DNA from: Diprion similis
Taxonomy: Eukaryota > Arthropoda > Insecta > Hymenoptera > Diprionidae
Assembly (NCBI RefSeq): GCF_021155765.1
Contig: NC_060110.1
Coordinates: 10,849,501-10,913,500, forward strand
Direction of reading: 5' to 3'
DNA length: 64,000 nt
Of the stretch, positions 13,126 to 26,100 are shown piece after piece. How positions within the stretch are numbered: the stretch's first letter is position 1; each line of letters starts with the position of its first letter. The position numbers were made by a program, and so were the translations under genes. The notes under the pieces are model-generated. The model worked only from the letters and a program-made list of their open reading frames with translations. It was not told the origin of the DNA and searched no databases.

Positions 13126-14220
13126 CGCCGTAAGTCTTGTTCCGTCGCTCGCAGCGTATTCAGACTATGCTCAACCGATTCCTCTCGCAAAATGACGTCG
13201 GTATGAAGCGTCGAACTACTGCCTCCAGCATTTTGCAAACTATCGATATTTTCTCCGAGAATCCCAATGTGTCAGCCACACTATTTGTTGGATCAAAAAT
13301 CTTTTGTTTCAAAATGAATTTGTATAACCCTTTATCAATTGATTGGACCACAGGGTACTCAGATAACAGATGAAAATGAATGTGGGACCAACAGCAGGGG
13401 GATGGGGACGAAAACCTCCAGTTTTTCGGCTGTACCTTTTGATCCGTTGCTCGCAGCGTATTGAGACTGCGCCCAATCGATTTCTCTCGCAAAATTACGT
13501 CGGAATAGTGCTCTTAAAAATTAATTTCAGAACTTTTCAAAGTCGTCGAAATTTTCGCCAAAAATCTAAAGGGGTTGGCCTTACTTCTTTTACAATTTTT
13601 GGACTCGAAAATTTCTGGTCTCCAAATCGATTTGTATGACCGTTTCTTGGCTGATTGGAACCACGGGAACTCATTAAATACATTAAAAGAAGCGTAGGAC
13701 TAACAGCAGAGAAATGACGACAAAAACCTCCGGTTTTTCGGCTGGAACTTTTGATCCGTTGCTCGCAGCGTATTGGGACTGCGCTCAATCGATTTCTCTC
13801 GCAAAATTACGTCGGAATAGTGGACTAAAAAATTAATTGCAGCCTTTTTCAAAGTCGTCGAAATTTTCGCCGAAAATCCAAAGGGGTTAGCCTTACTGTT
13901 TTTGCGATTTTTGGAGCCGAAAATTTCTGGTCCTCGAATTGATTCGTATGACCGTTTCTTGGCTAATTGGTACCCCAAGAACTCAAAAATCACATTGAAA
14001 AAAGCGTAGGCACAACAGCAGAGAAATGACGATGAAAATCTGCAGTTTTTTGGCTGTAACTTTCGATTCGTTGCTCGCAACGTATTGGGACTGCGCTCAA
14101 TCGATTTCTCTCGCAAAATTACGTCGGAATAGTGCCTCACAGAATTAATTGCAGCACTTTTCAAAGTCGTCGAAATTTTCGCCAAAAATCCAAAGGGGTT
14201 AGCCTTACTTTTTTGCTGAA
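13126..14220. repeat. Diverged left-edge satellite monomers
   Basis: About three and a half copies with spacing close to, but not exactly, 312 bp and many substitutions relative to the core. They carry gatccgttgctcgcagcg or a near variant where the core has gcaggcgttgctcgcagcg. The sequence approaches the core consensus progressively from left to right, as expected where an array edge escapes homogenisation. Confidence 0.85.
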
Positions 14221-15808
14221 TTTCTGAGCCGAAAATTTCTCGTCTCGGAATCGATTCGTATGACCCTTTCTAGACTAATTCGACCCCAAGGAACTCAAAA
14301 AACACGTAAAAAATAGCGTGGGACCAACGGCAGAGAAATGACGACGAAAATCTGCAGTTTTTTGGCTGTAACTTTGCAGGCGTTGCTCGCAGCGTATTGA
14401 GACTGCGCTCAATCGATTTCTCTCGCGAAATTACGTCGGAATAGTGCCTCACAGAATTAATTGCAGCACTTTTCAAAGTCGTCGAAATTTTCGCCAAAAA
14501 TCCAAAGGGGTTAGCCTTACTTTTTTGCTGAATTTCTGAGCCGAAAATTTCTCGTCTCGGAATCGATTCGTATGACCCTTTCTAGACTAATTCGACCCCA
14601 AGGAACTCAAAAAACACGTAAAAAAATAGCGTGGGACCAACAGCAGAGAAATGACGACGAAAATCTGCAGTTTTTTGGCTGTAACTTTGCAGGCGTTGCT
14701 CGCAGCGTATTGAGACTGCGCTCAATCGATTTCTCTCGCGAAATTACGTCGGAATAGTGCCTCACAGAATTAATTGCAGCACTTTTCAAAGTCGTCGAAA
14801 TTTTCGCCAAAAATCCAAAGGGGTTAGCCTTACTTTTTCGCTGAATTTTTGAGCCGGAAATTTCTCGTCTCGGAATCGATTCGTATGACCCTTTCTAGAC
14901 TAATTCGACCCCAAAGAACTCAAAAAACACGTAAAAAATAGCGCGGGACCAACAGCAGAGAAATGACGACGAAAATCTGCAGTTTTTTGGCTGTAACTTA
15001 GCAGGCGTTGCTCGCAGCGTATTGGGACTGCGCTCGATCGATTTCTCTCGCGAAATTACGTCGGAATAGTGCCTCACAGAAATAATTGCAGCACTTTTCG
15101 AAGTCGTCGAAATTTTCGCCAAAAATCCAAAGGGGTTAGCCTTACTTTTTTGCTGAATTTCTGAGCCGAAAATTTCTCGTCTCGGAATCGATTCGTATGA
15201 CCCTTTCTAGACTAATTCGACCCCAAGGAACTCAAAAAACACGTAAAAAATGGCGTGGGACCAACAGCAGAGAAATGACGACGAAAATCTGCAGTTTTTT
15301 GGCTGTAACTTTGCAGGCGTTGCTCGCAGCGTATTGGGACTGCGCTCAATCGATTTCTCTCGCGAAATTACGTCGGAATAGTGCCTCACAGAATTAATTG
15401 CAGCACTTTTCAAAGTCGTCGAAATTTTCGCCAAAAATCCAAAGGGGTTAGCCTTACTTTTTTGCTGAATTTTTGAGCCGAAAATTTCTCGTCTCGGAAT
15501 CGATTCGTATGACCCTTTCTGGACTAATTCGACCCCAAAGAACTCAAAAAACACGTAAAAAATAGCGCGGGACCAACAGCAGAGAAATGACGACGAAAAT
15601 CTGCAGTTTTTTGGCTGTAACTTTGCAGGCGTTGCTCGCAGCGTATTGGGACTGCGCTCAATCGATTTCTCTGGCAAAATTACGTCGGAATAGTGCCTCA
15701 CAGAATTAATTGCAGCACTCTTCAAAGTCGTCGAAATTTTCGCCAAAAATCCAAAGGGGTTAGCCTTACTTTTTTGCCGAATTTCTGAGCCGAAAATTTC
15801 TCGTCTCG

Positions 15809-15975
15809 GAATCGATTCGTATGACCCTTTCTCGACTAATTCGACCCCGAGGAACTCAAAAAACACGTAAAAAATAGCGTGGGACCAACAGCAGAGAAAT
15901 GACGACGAAAATCTGCAGTTTTTTACATAGCCTTACTTTTTTGCTGAATTTCTGAGCCGAAAATTTCTCGTCTCG
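15809..15975. repeat. Truncated satellite monomer (167 bp), copy 1
   Basis: Measured from one GAATCGATTC palindrome to the next, this unit is 167 bp instead of 312. A 149-bp stretch (from ggctgtaac to the ggggtt before agccttac) is replaced by four bases, acat, at 15925-15928. The identical junction occurs in two other places in the array. Confidence 0.93.
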
Positions 15976-18900
15976 GAATCGATTCGTATGACCCTTTCTA
16001 GACTAATTCGACCCCAAGGAACTCAAAAAACACGTAAAAAATGGCGTGGGACCAACAGCAGAGAAATGACGACGAAAATCTGCAGTTTTTTGGCTGTAAC
16101 TTTGCAGGCGTTGCTCGCAGCGTATTGGGACTGCGCTCAATCGATTTCTCTCGCAAAATTACGTCGGAATAGTGCCTCACAGAATTATTTGCAGCACTTT
16201 TCAAAGTCGTCGAAATTTTCGCCAAAAATCCAAAGGGGTTAGCCTTACTTTTTTGCCGAATTTCTGATCCGAAAATTTCTCGTCTCGGAATCGATTCGTA
16301 TGACCCTTTCTCGACTAATTCGACCCCGAGGAACTCAAAAAACACGTAAAAAATAGCGTGGGACCAACAGCAGAGAAATGACGACGAAAATCTGCAGTTT
16401 TTTGGCTGTAACTTTGCAGGCGTTGCTCGCAGCGTATTGAGACTGCGCTCAATCGATTTCTCCCGCGAAATTACGTCGGAATAGTGCGTCACAGAATTAA
16501 TTGCAGAACTTTTCAAAGTCGTCGAAATTTTTGCCAAAAATCCAAAGGGGTTAGCCTTACTTTTTTGCTGAATTTTTGGGCCGAAAATTTCTCGTCTCGG
16601 AATCGATTCGTATGACCCTTTCTAGACTAATTCGACCCCAAAGAACTCAAAAAACACGTAAAAAATAGCGCGGGACCAACAGCAGAGAAATGACGACGAA
16701 AATCTGCAGTTTTTTGGCTGTAACTTAGCAGGCGTTGCTCGCAGCGTATTGGGACTGCGCTCGATCGATTTCTCTCGCAAAATTACGTCGGAATAGTGCC
16801 TCACAGAAATAATTGCAGCACTTTTCGAAGTCGTCGAAATTTTCGCCAAAAATCCAAAGGGGTTAGCCTTACTTTTTTGCTGAATTTCTGAGCCGAAAAT
16901 TTCTCGTCTCGGAATCGATTCGTATGACCCTTTCTAGACTAATTCGACCCCAAGGAACTCAAAAAACACGTAAAAAATGGCGTGGGACCAACAGCAGAGA
17001 AATGACGACGAAAATCTGCAGTTTTTTGGCTGTAACTTTGCAGGCGTTGCTCGCAGCGTATTGGGACTGCGCTCAATCGATTTCTCTCGCAAAATTACGT
17101 CGGAATAGTGCCTCACAGAATAAATTGCAGCACTTTTCAAAGTCTTCGAAATTTTTGCCAAAAATCCAAAGGGGTTAGCCTTACTTTTTTGCTGAATTTC
17201 TGAGCCGAAAATTTCTCGTCTCAGAATCGATTCGTGTGACCCTTTCCAGACTAATTCGACCCCAAGGAACTCGAAAAACACGTTAAAAATAGCGTGTGAC
17301 CAACAGCAGAGAAATGACGACGAAAATCTGCAGTTTTTTGGCTGTAACTTTGCAGGCGTTGCTCGCAGCGTATTGGGACTGCGCTCAATCGATTTCTCTC
17401 GCAAAATTACGTCGGAATCGTGCCTCACAGAATTATTTGCAGCACTTTTCAAAGTCGTCGAAATTTTCGCCAAAAATCCAAAGGGGTTAGCCTTACTTTT
17501 TTGCTGAATTTCTGAGCCGAAAATTTCTCGTCTCGGAATCGATTCGTATGACCCTTTCTAGACTAATTCGACCCCAAGGAACTCAAAAAACACGTGAAAA
17601 ATAGCGTGGGACCAACAGCAGAGAAATGACGACGAAAATCTGCAGTTTTTTGGCTGTAACTTTGCAGGCGTTGCTCGCAGCGTATTGGGACTGCGCTCAA
17701 TCGATTTCTCTCGCAAAATTACGTCGGAATAGTGCCTCACAGAATTAATTGCAGCACTTTTCAAAGTCGTCGAAATTTTCGCCAAAAATCCAAAGGGGTT
17801 AGCCTTACTTTTTTGCTGAATTTCTGAGCCGAAAATTTCTCGTCTCCGAATCGATTCGTATGACCCTTTCTAGAGTAATTCGACCCCAAGGAACTCAAAA
17901 AACACGTAAAAAATGGCGTGGGACCAACAGCAGAGAAATGACGACGAAAATCTGCAGTTTTTTGGCTGTAACTTTGCAGGCGTTGCTCGCAGCGTATTGG
18001 GACTGCGCTCAATCGATTTCTCTCGCAAAATTACGTCGGAATAGTGCCTCACAGAATAAATTGCAGCACTTTTCAAAGTCTTCGAAATTTTTGCCAAAAA
18101 TCCAAAGGGGTTAGCCTTACTTTTTTGCTGAATTTCTGAGCCGAAAATTTCTCGTCTCAGAATCGATTCGTGTGACCGTTTCCAGACTAATTCGACCCCA
18201 AGGAACTCAAAAAACACGTAAAAATAGCGTGGGACCAACAGCAGAGAAATGACGACGAAAATCTGCAGTTTTTTGGCTGTAACTTTGCAGGCGTTGCTCG
18301 CAGCGTATTGGGACTGCAATCAATCGATTTCTCTCGCAAAATTACGTCGGAATCGTGCCTCACAGAATTATTTGCAGCACTTTTCAAAGTCGTCGAAATT
18401 TTCGCCAAAAATCCAAAGGGGTTAGCCTTACTTTTTTGCTGAATTTCTGAGCCGAAAATTTCTCGTCTCGGAATCGATTCGTATGACCCTTTCTAGACTA
18501 ATTCGACCCCAAGGAACTCAAAAAACACGTAAAAAATGGCGTGGGACCAACAGCAGAGAAATGACGACGAAAATCTGCAGTTTTTCGGCTGTAACTTTGC
18601 AGGCGTTGCTCGCAGCGTATTGGGACTGCGCTCAATCGATTTCTCTCGCGAAATTACGTCGGAATAGTGCCTCACAGAATTAATTGCAGAACTTTTCAAA
18701 GTCGTCGAAATTTTTGCCAAAAATCCAAAGGGGTTAGCCTTACTTTTTTGCTGAATTTTTGGGCCGAAAATTTCTCGTCTCGGAATCAATTCGTATGACC
18801 CTTTCTAGACTAATTCGACCCCAAAGAACTCAAAAAACACGTAAAAAATAGCGCGGGACCAACAGCAGAGAAATGACGACGAAAATCTGCAGTTTTTTGG

Positions 18901-19718
18901 CTGTAACTTTGCAGGCGTTGCTCGCAGCGTATTGGGACTGCGCTCAATCGATTTCTCTCGCAAAATTACGTCGGAATAGTGCCTCACAGAATTAATTGCA
19001 GCACTTTTCAAAGTCGTCGAAATTTTCGCCAAAAATCCAAAGGGGTTAGCCTTACTTTTTTGCTGAATTTCTGAGCCGAAAATTTCTCGTCTCCGAATCG
19101 ATTCGTATGACCCTTTCTAGAGTAATTCGACCCCAAGGAACTCAAAAAACACGTAAAAAATAGCGTGGGACCAACAGCAGAGAAATGACGACGAAAATCT
19201 GCAGTTTTTTGGCTGTAACTTTGCAGGCGTTGCTCGCAGCGTATTGGGACTGCGCTCAATCGATTTCTCTCGCGAAATTACGTCGGAATAGTGCCTCACA
19301 GAATTAATTGCAGCACTTTTCAAAGTCGTCGAAATTTTCGCCAAAAATCCAAAGGGGTTAGCCTTACTTTTTTGCTGAATTTTTGAGCCGAAAATTTCTC
19401 GTCTCGGAATCGATTCGTATGACCCTTTCTGGACTAATTCGACCCCAAAGAACTCAAAAAACACGTAAAAAATAGCGCGGGACCAACAGCAGAGAAATGA
19501 CGACGAAAATCTGCAGTTTTTTGGCTGTAACTTTGCAGGCGTTGCTCGCAGCGTATTGGGACTGCGCTCAATCGATTTCTCTGGCAAAATTACGTCGAAA
19601 TAGTGCCTCACAGAATTAATTGCAGAACTCTTCAAAGTCGTCGAAATTTTCGCCAAAAATCCAAAGGGGTTAGCCTTACTTTTTTGCCGAATTTCTGAGC
19701 CGAAAATTTCTCGTCTCG

Positions 19719-19885
19719 GAATCGATTCGTATGACCCTTTCTCGACTAATTCGACCCCGAGGAACTCAAAAAACACGTAAAAAATAGCGTGGGACCAACA
19801 GCAGAGAAATGACGACGAAAATCTGCAGTTTTTTACATAGCCTTACTTTTTTGCTGAATTTCTGAGCCGAAAATTTCTCGTCTCG
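19719..19885. repeat. Truncated satellite monomer (167 bp), copy 2
   Basis: Same deletion and same acat filler (19835-19838) as copy 1, exactly 3910 bp downstream of it. The neighbouring monomers also share private variants with the surroundings of copy 1, so the truncated unit was duplicated together with its neighbours. Confidence 0.93.
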
Positions 19886-22370
19886 GAATCGATTCGTATG
19901 ACCCTTTCTAGACTAATTCGACCCCAAGGAACTCAAAAAACACGTAAAAAATGGCGTGGGACCAACAGCAGAGAAATGACGACGGAAATCTGCAGTTTTT
20001 TGGCTGTAACTTTGCAGGCGTTGCTCGCAGCGTATTGGGACTGCGCTCAATCGATTTCTCTCGCAAAATTACGTCGGAATAGTGCCTCACAGAATTATTT
20101 GCAGCACTTTTCAAAGTCGTCGAAATTTTCGCCAAAAATCCAAAGGGGTTAGCCTTACTTTTTTGCCGAATTTCTGATCCGAAAATTTCTCGTCTCGGAA
20201 TCGATTCGTATGACCCTTTCTCGACTAATTTGACCCCGAGGAACTCAAAAAACACGTAAAAAATAGCGTGGGACCAACAGCAGAGAAATGACGACGAAAA
20301 TCTGCAGTTTTTTGGCTGTAACTTTGCAGGCGTTGCTCGCAGCGTATTGAGACTGCGCTCAATCGATTTCTCCCGCGAAATTACGTCGGAATAGTGCGTC
20401 ACAGAATTAATTGCAGAACTTTTCAAAGTCGTCGAAATTTTTGCCAAAAATCCAAAGGGGTTAGCCTTACTTTTTTGCTGAATTTTTGGGCCGAAAATTT
20501 CTCGTCTCGGAATCGATTCGTATGACCCTTTCTAGACTAATTCGACCCCAAAGAACTCAAAAAACACGTAAAAAATAGCGCGGGACCAACAGCAGAGAAA
20601 TGACGACGAAAATCTGCAGTTTTTTGGCTGTAACTTTGCAGGCGTTGCTCGCAGCGTATTGAGACTGCGCTCAATCGATTTCTCTCGCGAAATTACGTCG
20701 GAATAGTGCCTCACAGAATTAATTGCAGCACTTTTCAAAGTCGTCGAAATTTTCGCCAAAAATCCAAAGGGGTTAGCCTTACTTTTTCGCTGAATTTCTG
20801 AGCCGAAAATTTCTCGTCTCGGAATCGATTCGTATGACCCTTTCTCGACTAATTCGACCCCAAGGAACTCAAAAAACACGTAAAAAATGGCGTGGGACCA
20901 ACAGCAGAGAAATGACGACGAAAATCTGCAGTTTTTTGGCTGTAACTTTGCAGGCGTTGCTCGCAGCGTATTGGGACTGCGCTCAATCGATTTCTCTCGC
21001 AAAATTACGTCGGAATAGTGCCTCACAGAATTATTTGCAGCACTTTTCAAAGTCGTCGAAATTTTCGCCAAAAATCCAAAGGGGTTAGCCTTACTTTTTT
21101 GCCGAATTTCTGAGCCGAAAATTTCTCGTCTCGGAATCGATTCGTATGACCCTTTCTGGACTAATTCGACCCCAAGAAACGCAAAAAACACGTAAAAAAT
21201 AGCGTGGGACCAACAGCAAAGAAATGACGACGAAAATCTGCAGTTTTTTGGCTGTAACTTTGCAGGCGTTGCTCGCAGCGTATTGAGACTGCGCTCAATC
21301 GATTTCTCTCGCAAAATTACGTCGGAATAGTGCCTCACAGAATTAATTGCAGCACTTTTCAAAGTCGTCGAAATTTTCGCCAAAAATCCAAAGGGGTTAG
21401 CCTTACTTTTTCGCTGAATTTTTGAGCCGGAAATTTCTCGTCTCGGAATCGATTCGTATGACCCTTTCTAGACTAATTCGACCCCAAAGAACTCAAAAAA
21501 CACGTAAAAAATAGCGCGGGACCAACAGCAGAGAAATGACGACGAAAATCTGCAGTTTTTTGGCTGTAACTTTGCAGGCGTTGCTCGCAGCGTATTGGAA
21601 CTGCGCTCAGTCGATTTCTCTCGCAAAATTACGTCGGAATAGTGCCTCACAGAATTAATTGCAGCACTTTTCAAAGTCGTCGAAATTTTCGCCAAAAATC
21701 CAAAGGGGTTAGCCTTACTTTTTTGCCGAATTTCTGAGCCGAAAATTTCTCGTCTCGGAATCGATTCGTATGACCCTTTCTAGACTAATTCGACCCCAAG
21801 GAACTCAAAAAACACGTAAAAAATGGCGTGGGACCAACAGCAGAGAAATGACGACGAAAATCTGCAGTTTTTTGGCTGTAACTTTGCAGGCGTTGCTCGC
21901 AGCTTATTGGGACTGCGCTCAATCGATTTCTCTCGCAAAATTACGTCGAAATAGTGCCTCACAGAATAAATTGCAGCACTTTTCAAAGTCTTCGAAATTT
22001 TTGCCAAAAATCCAAAGGGGTTAGCCTTACTTTTTTGCTGAATTTCTGAGCCGAAAATTTCTCGTCTCAGAATCGATTCGTGTGACCCTTTCCAGACTAA
22101 TTCGACCCCAAGGAACTCAAAAAACACGTTAAGAATAGCGTGGGACCAACAGCAGAGAAATGACGACGAAAATCTGCAGTTTTTTGGCTGTAACTTTGCA
22201 GGCGTTGCTCGCAGCGTATTGGGACTGCGCTCAATCGATTTCTCTCGCAAAATTACGTCGGAATCGTGCCTCACAGAATTATTTGCAGCACTTTTCGAAG
22301 TCGTCGAAATTTTCGCCAAAAATCCAAAGGGGTTAGCCTTACTTTTTTGCTGAATTTCTGAGCCGAAAAT

Positions 22371-25300
22371 TTCTCGTCTTGGAATCGATTCGTATGACCC
22401 TTTTTAGACTAATTCGACCCCAAGGAACTCAAAAAACACGTGAAAAATAGCGTGGGACCAACAGCAGAGAAATGACGACGAAAATCTGCAGTTTTTTGGC
22501 TGTAACTTTGCAGGCGTTGCTCGCAGCGTATTGGGACTGCGCTCAATCGATTTCTCTCGCAAAATTACGTCGAAATAGTGCCTCACAGAATCAATTGCGG
22601 CACTTTTCAAAGTCGTCGAAATTTTCGCCAAAAATCCAAAGGGGTTAGCCTTACTTTTTTGCTGAATTTCTGAGCCGAAAATTTCTCGTCTCAGAATCGA
22701 TTCGTGTGACCCTTTCCAGACTAATTCGACCCCAAGGAACTCAAAAAACACGTAAAAAATAGCGTGGGACCAACAGCAGAGAAATGACGACGAAAATCTG
22801 CAGTTTTTTGGCTGTAACTTTGCAGGCGTTGCTCGCAGCGTATTGGGACTGCGCTCAATCAATTTCTCTCGCGAAATTACGTCGAAATAGTGCCTCACAG
22901 AATCAATTGCGGCACTTTTCAAAGTCGTCGAAATTTTCGCCAAAAATCCAAAGGGGTTAGCCTTACTTTTTTGCTGAATTTCTGAGCCGAAAATTTCTCG
23001 TCTCAGAATCGATTCGTGTGACCCTTTCCAGACTAATTCGACCCCAAGGAACTCAAAAAACACGTAAAAAATAGCGTGGGACCAACAGCAGAGAAATGAC
23101 GACGAAAATCTGCAGTTTTTTGGCTGTAACTTTGCAGGCGTTGCTCGCAGCGTATTGGGACTGCGCTCAATCAATTTCTCTCGCGAAATTACGTCGGAAT
23201 AGTGCCTCACAGAATTAATTGCAGCACTTTTCAAAGTCGTCGAAATTTTCGCCAAAAATCCAAAGGGGTTAGCCTTACTTTTTTGCTGAATTTTTGAGCC
23301 GAAAATTTCTCGTCTCGGAATCGATTCGTGTGACCCTTTCTAGACTAATTCGACCCCAAGGAACTCAAAAAACACGTAAAAAATAGCGTGGGACCAACAG
23401 CAGAGAAATGACGACGAAAATCTGCAGTTTTTTGGCTGTAACTTTGCAGGCGTTGCTCGCAGCGTATTGGGACTGCGCTCAATCGATTTCTCTCGCAAAA
23501 TTACGTCGGAATAGTGCCTCACAGAATCAATTGCAGCACTTTTCAAAGTCGTCGAAATTTTCGCCAAAAATCCAAAGGGGTTAGCCTTACTTTTTTGCTG
23601 AATTTCTGAGCCGAAAATTTCTCGTCTCGGAATCGATTCGTATGACCCTTTCTAGACTAATTCGACCCCAAGGAACTCAAAAAACACGTAAAAAATGGCG
23701 TGGGACCAACAGCAGAGAAATGACGACGAAAATCTGCAGTTTTTTGGCTGTAACTTTGCAGGCGTTGCTCGCAGCGTATTGGGACTGCGCTCAATCGATT
23801 TCTCTCGCAAAATTACGTCGGAATAGTGCCTCACAGAATTATTTGCAGCACTTTTCAAAGTCGTCGAAATTTTCGCCAAAAATCCAAAGGGGTTAGCCTT
23901 ACTTTTTTGCCGAATTTCTGAGCCGAAAATTTCTCGTCTCGGAATCGATTCGTATGACCCTTTCTCGACTAATTCGACCCCAAGGAACTCAAGAAACACG
24001 TAAAAAATAGCTTGGGACCAACAGCAGAAAAATGACGACGAAAATCTGCAGTTTTTTGGCTGGAACTTTGCAGGCGTTGCTCGCAGCGTATTGAGACTGC
24101 GCTCAATCGATTTCTCTCGCAAAATTACGTCGGAATCGTGCCTCACAGAATTATTTGCAGCACTTTTCGAAGTCGTCGAAATTTTCGCCAAAAATCCAAA
24201 GGGGTTAGCCTTACTTTTTTGCTGAATTTCTGAGCCGAAAATTTCTCGTCTTGGAATCGATTCGTATGACCCTTTTTAGACTAATTCGACCCCAAGGAAC
24301 TCAAAAAACACGTGAAAAATAGCGTGGGACCAACAGCAGAGAAATGACGACGAAAATCTGCAGTTTTTTGGCTGTAACTTTGCAGGCGTTGCTCGCAGCG
24401 TATTGGGACTGCGCTCAATCGATTTCTCTCGCAAAATTACGTCGAAATAGTGCCTCACAGAATCAATTGCGGCACTTTTCAAAGTCGTCGAAATTTTCGC
24501 CAAAAATCCAAAGGGGTTAGCCTTACTTTTTTGCTGAATTTCTGAGCCGAAAATTTCTCGTCTCAGAATCGATTCGTGTGACCCTTTCCAGACTAATTCG
24601 ACCCCAAGGAACTCAAAAAACACGTAAAAAATAGCGTGGGACCAACAGCAGAGAAATGACGACGAAAATCTGCAGTTTTTTGGCTGTAACTTTGCAGGCG
24701 TTGCTCGCAGCGTATTGGGACTGCGCTCAATCAATTTCTCTCGCGAAATTACGTCGAAATAGTGCCTCACAGAATCAATTGCGGCACTTTTCAAAGTCGT
24801 CGAAATTTTCGCCAAAAATCCAAAGGGGTTAGCCTTACTTTTTTGCTGAATTTCTGAGCCGAAAATTTCTCGTCTCAGAATCGATTCGTGTGACCCTTTC
24901 CAGACTAATTCGACCCCAAGGAACTCAAAAAACACGTAAAAAATAGCGCGGGACCAACAGCAGAGAAATGACGACGAAAATCTGCAGTTTTTTGGCTGTA
25001 ACTTTGCAGGCGTTGCTCGCAGCGTATTGGGACTGCGCTCAATCGATTTCTCTCGCAAAATTACGTCGGAATAGTGCCTCACAGAATTAATTGCAGCAAT
25101 TTTCAAAGTCGTCGAAATTTTCGCCAAAAATCCAAAGGGGTTAGCCTTACTTTTTTGCTGAATTTCTGAGCCGAAAATTTCTCGTCTCGGAATCGATTCG
25201 TATGACCCTTTCTAGACTAATTCGACCCCAAGGAACTCAAAAAACACGTAAAAAATGGCGTGGGACCAACAGCAGAGAAATGACGACGAAAATCTGCAGT

Positions 25301-26100
25301 TTTTTGGCTGTAACTTTGCAGGCGTTGCTCGCAGCGTATTGGGACTGCGCTCAATCGATTTCTCTCGCAAAATTACGTCGGAATAGTGCCTTACAGAATA
25401 AATTGCAGCACTTTTCAAAGTCTTCGAAATTTTTGCCAAAAATCCAAAGGGGTTAGCCTTACTTTTTTGCTGAATTTCTGAGCCGAAAATTTCTCGTCTC
25501 AGAATCGATTCGTGTGACCCTTTCCAGACCAATTCGACCCCAAGGAACTCAAAAAACACGTTAAAAATAGCGTGGAACCAACAGCAGAGAAATGACGACG
25601 AAAATCTGCAGTTTTTTGGCTGTAACTTTGCAGGCGTTGCTCGCAGCGTATTGGGACTGCGCTCAATCGATTTCTCTCGCAAAATTACGTCGGAATAGTG
25701 CCTCACAGAATTAATTGCAGCACTTTTCAAAGTCGTCGAAATTTTCGCCAAAAATCCAAAGGGGTTAGCCTTGCTTTTTTGCTGAATTTCTGAGCCGAAA
25801 ATTTCTCGTCTCGGAATCGATTCGTATGACCCTTCCTAGACTAATTCGACCCCAAGGAACTCAAAAAACACGTAAAAAATGGCGTGGGACCAACAGCAGA
25901 GAAATGACGACGAAAATCTGCAGTTTTTCGGCTGTAACTTTGCAGGCGTTGCTCGCAGCGTATTGGGACTGCGCTCAATCGATTTCTCTCGCGAAATTAC
26001 GTCGGAATAGTGCCTCACAGAATTAATTGCACAACTTTTCAAAGTCGTCGAAATTTTTGCCAAAAATCCAAAGGGGTTAGCCTTACTTTTTTGCTGAATT
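22371..26100. repeat. Higher-order duplication, six-monomer period (1872 bp)
   Basis: The rare variants ctcgtcttggaatc and ccctttttagact occur together at about 22371-22410 and again at about 24243-24282, exactly 1872 bp (6 x 312) apart. The monomers that follow share further private substitutions. The outer limits are approximate. Confidence 0.75.
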
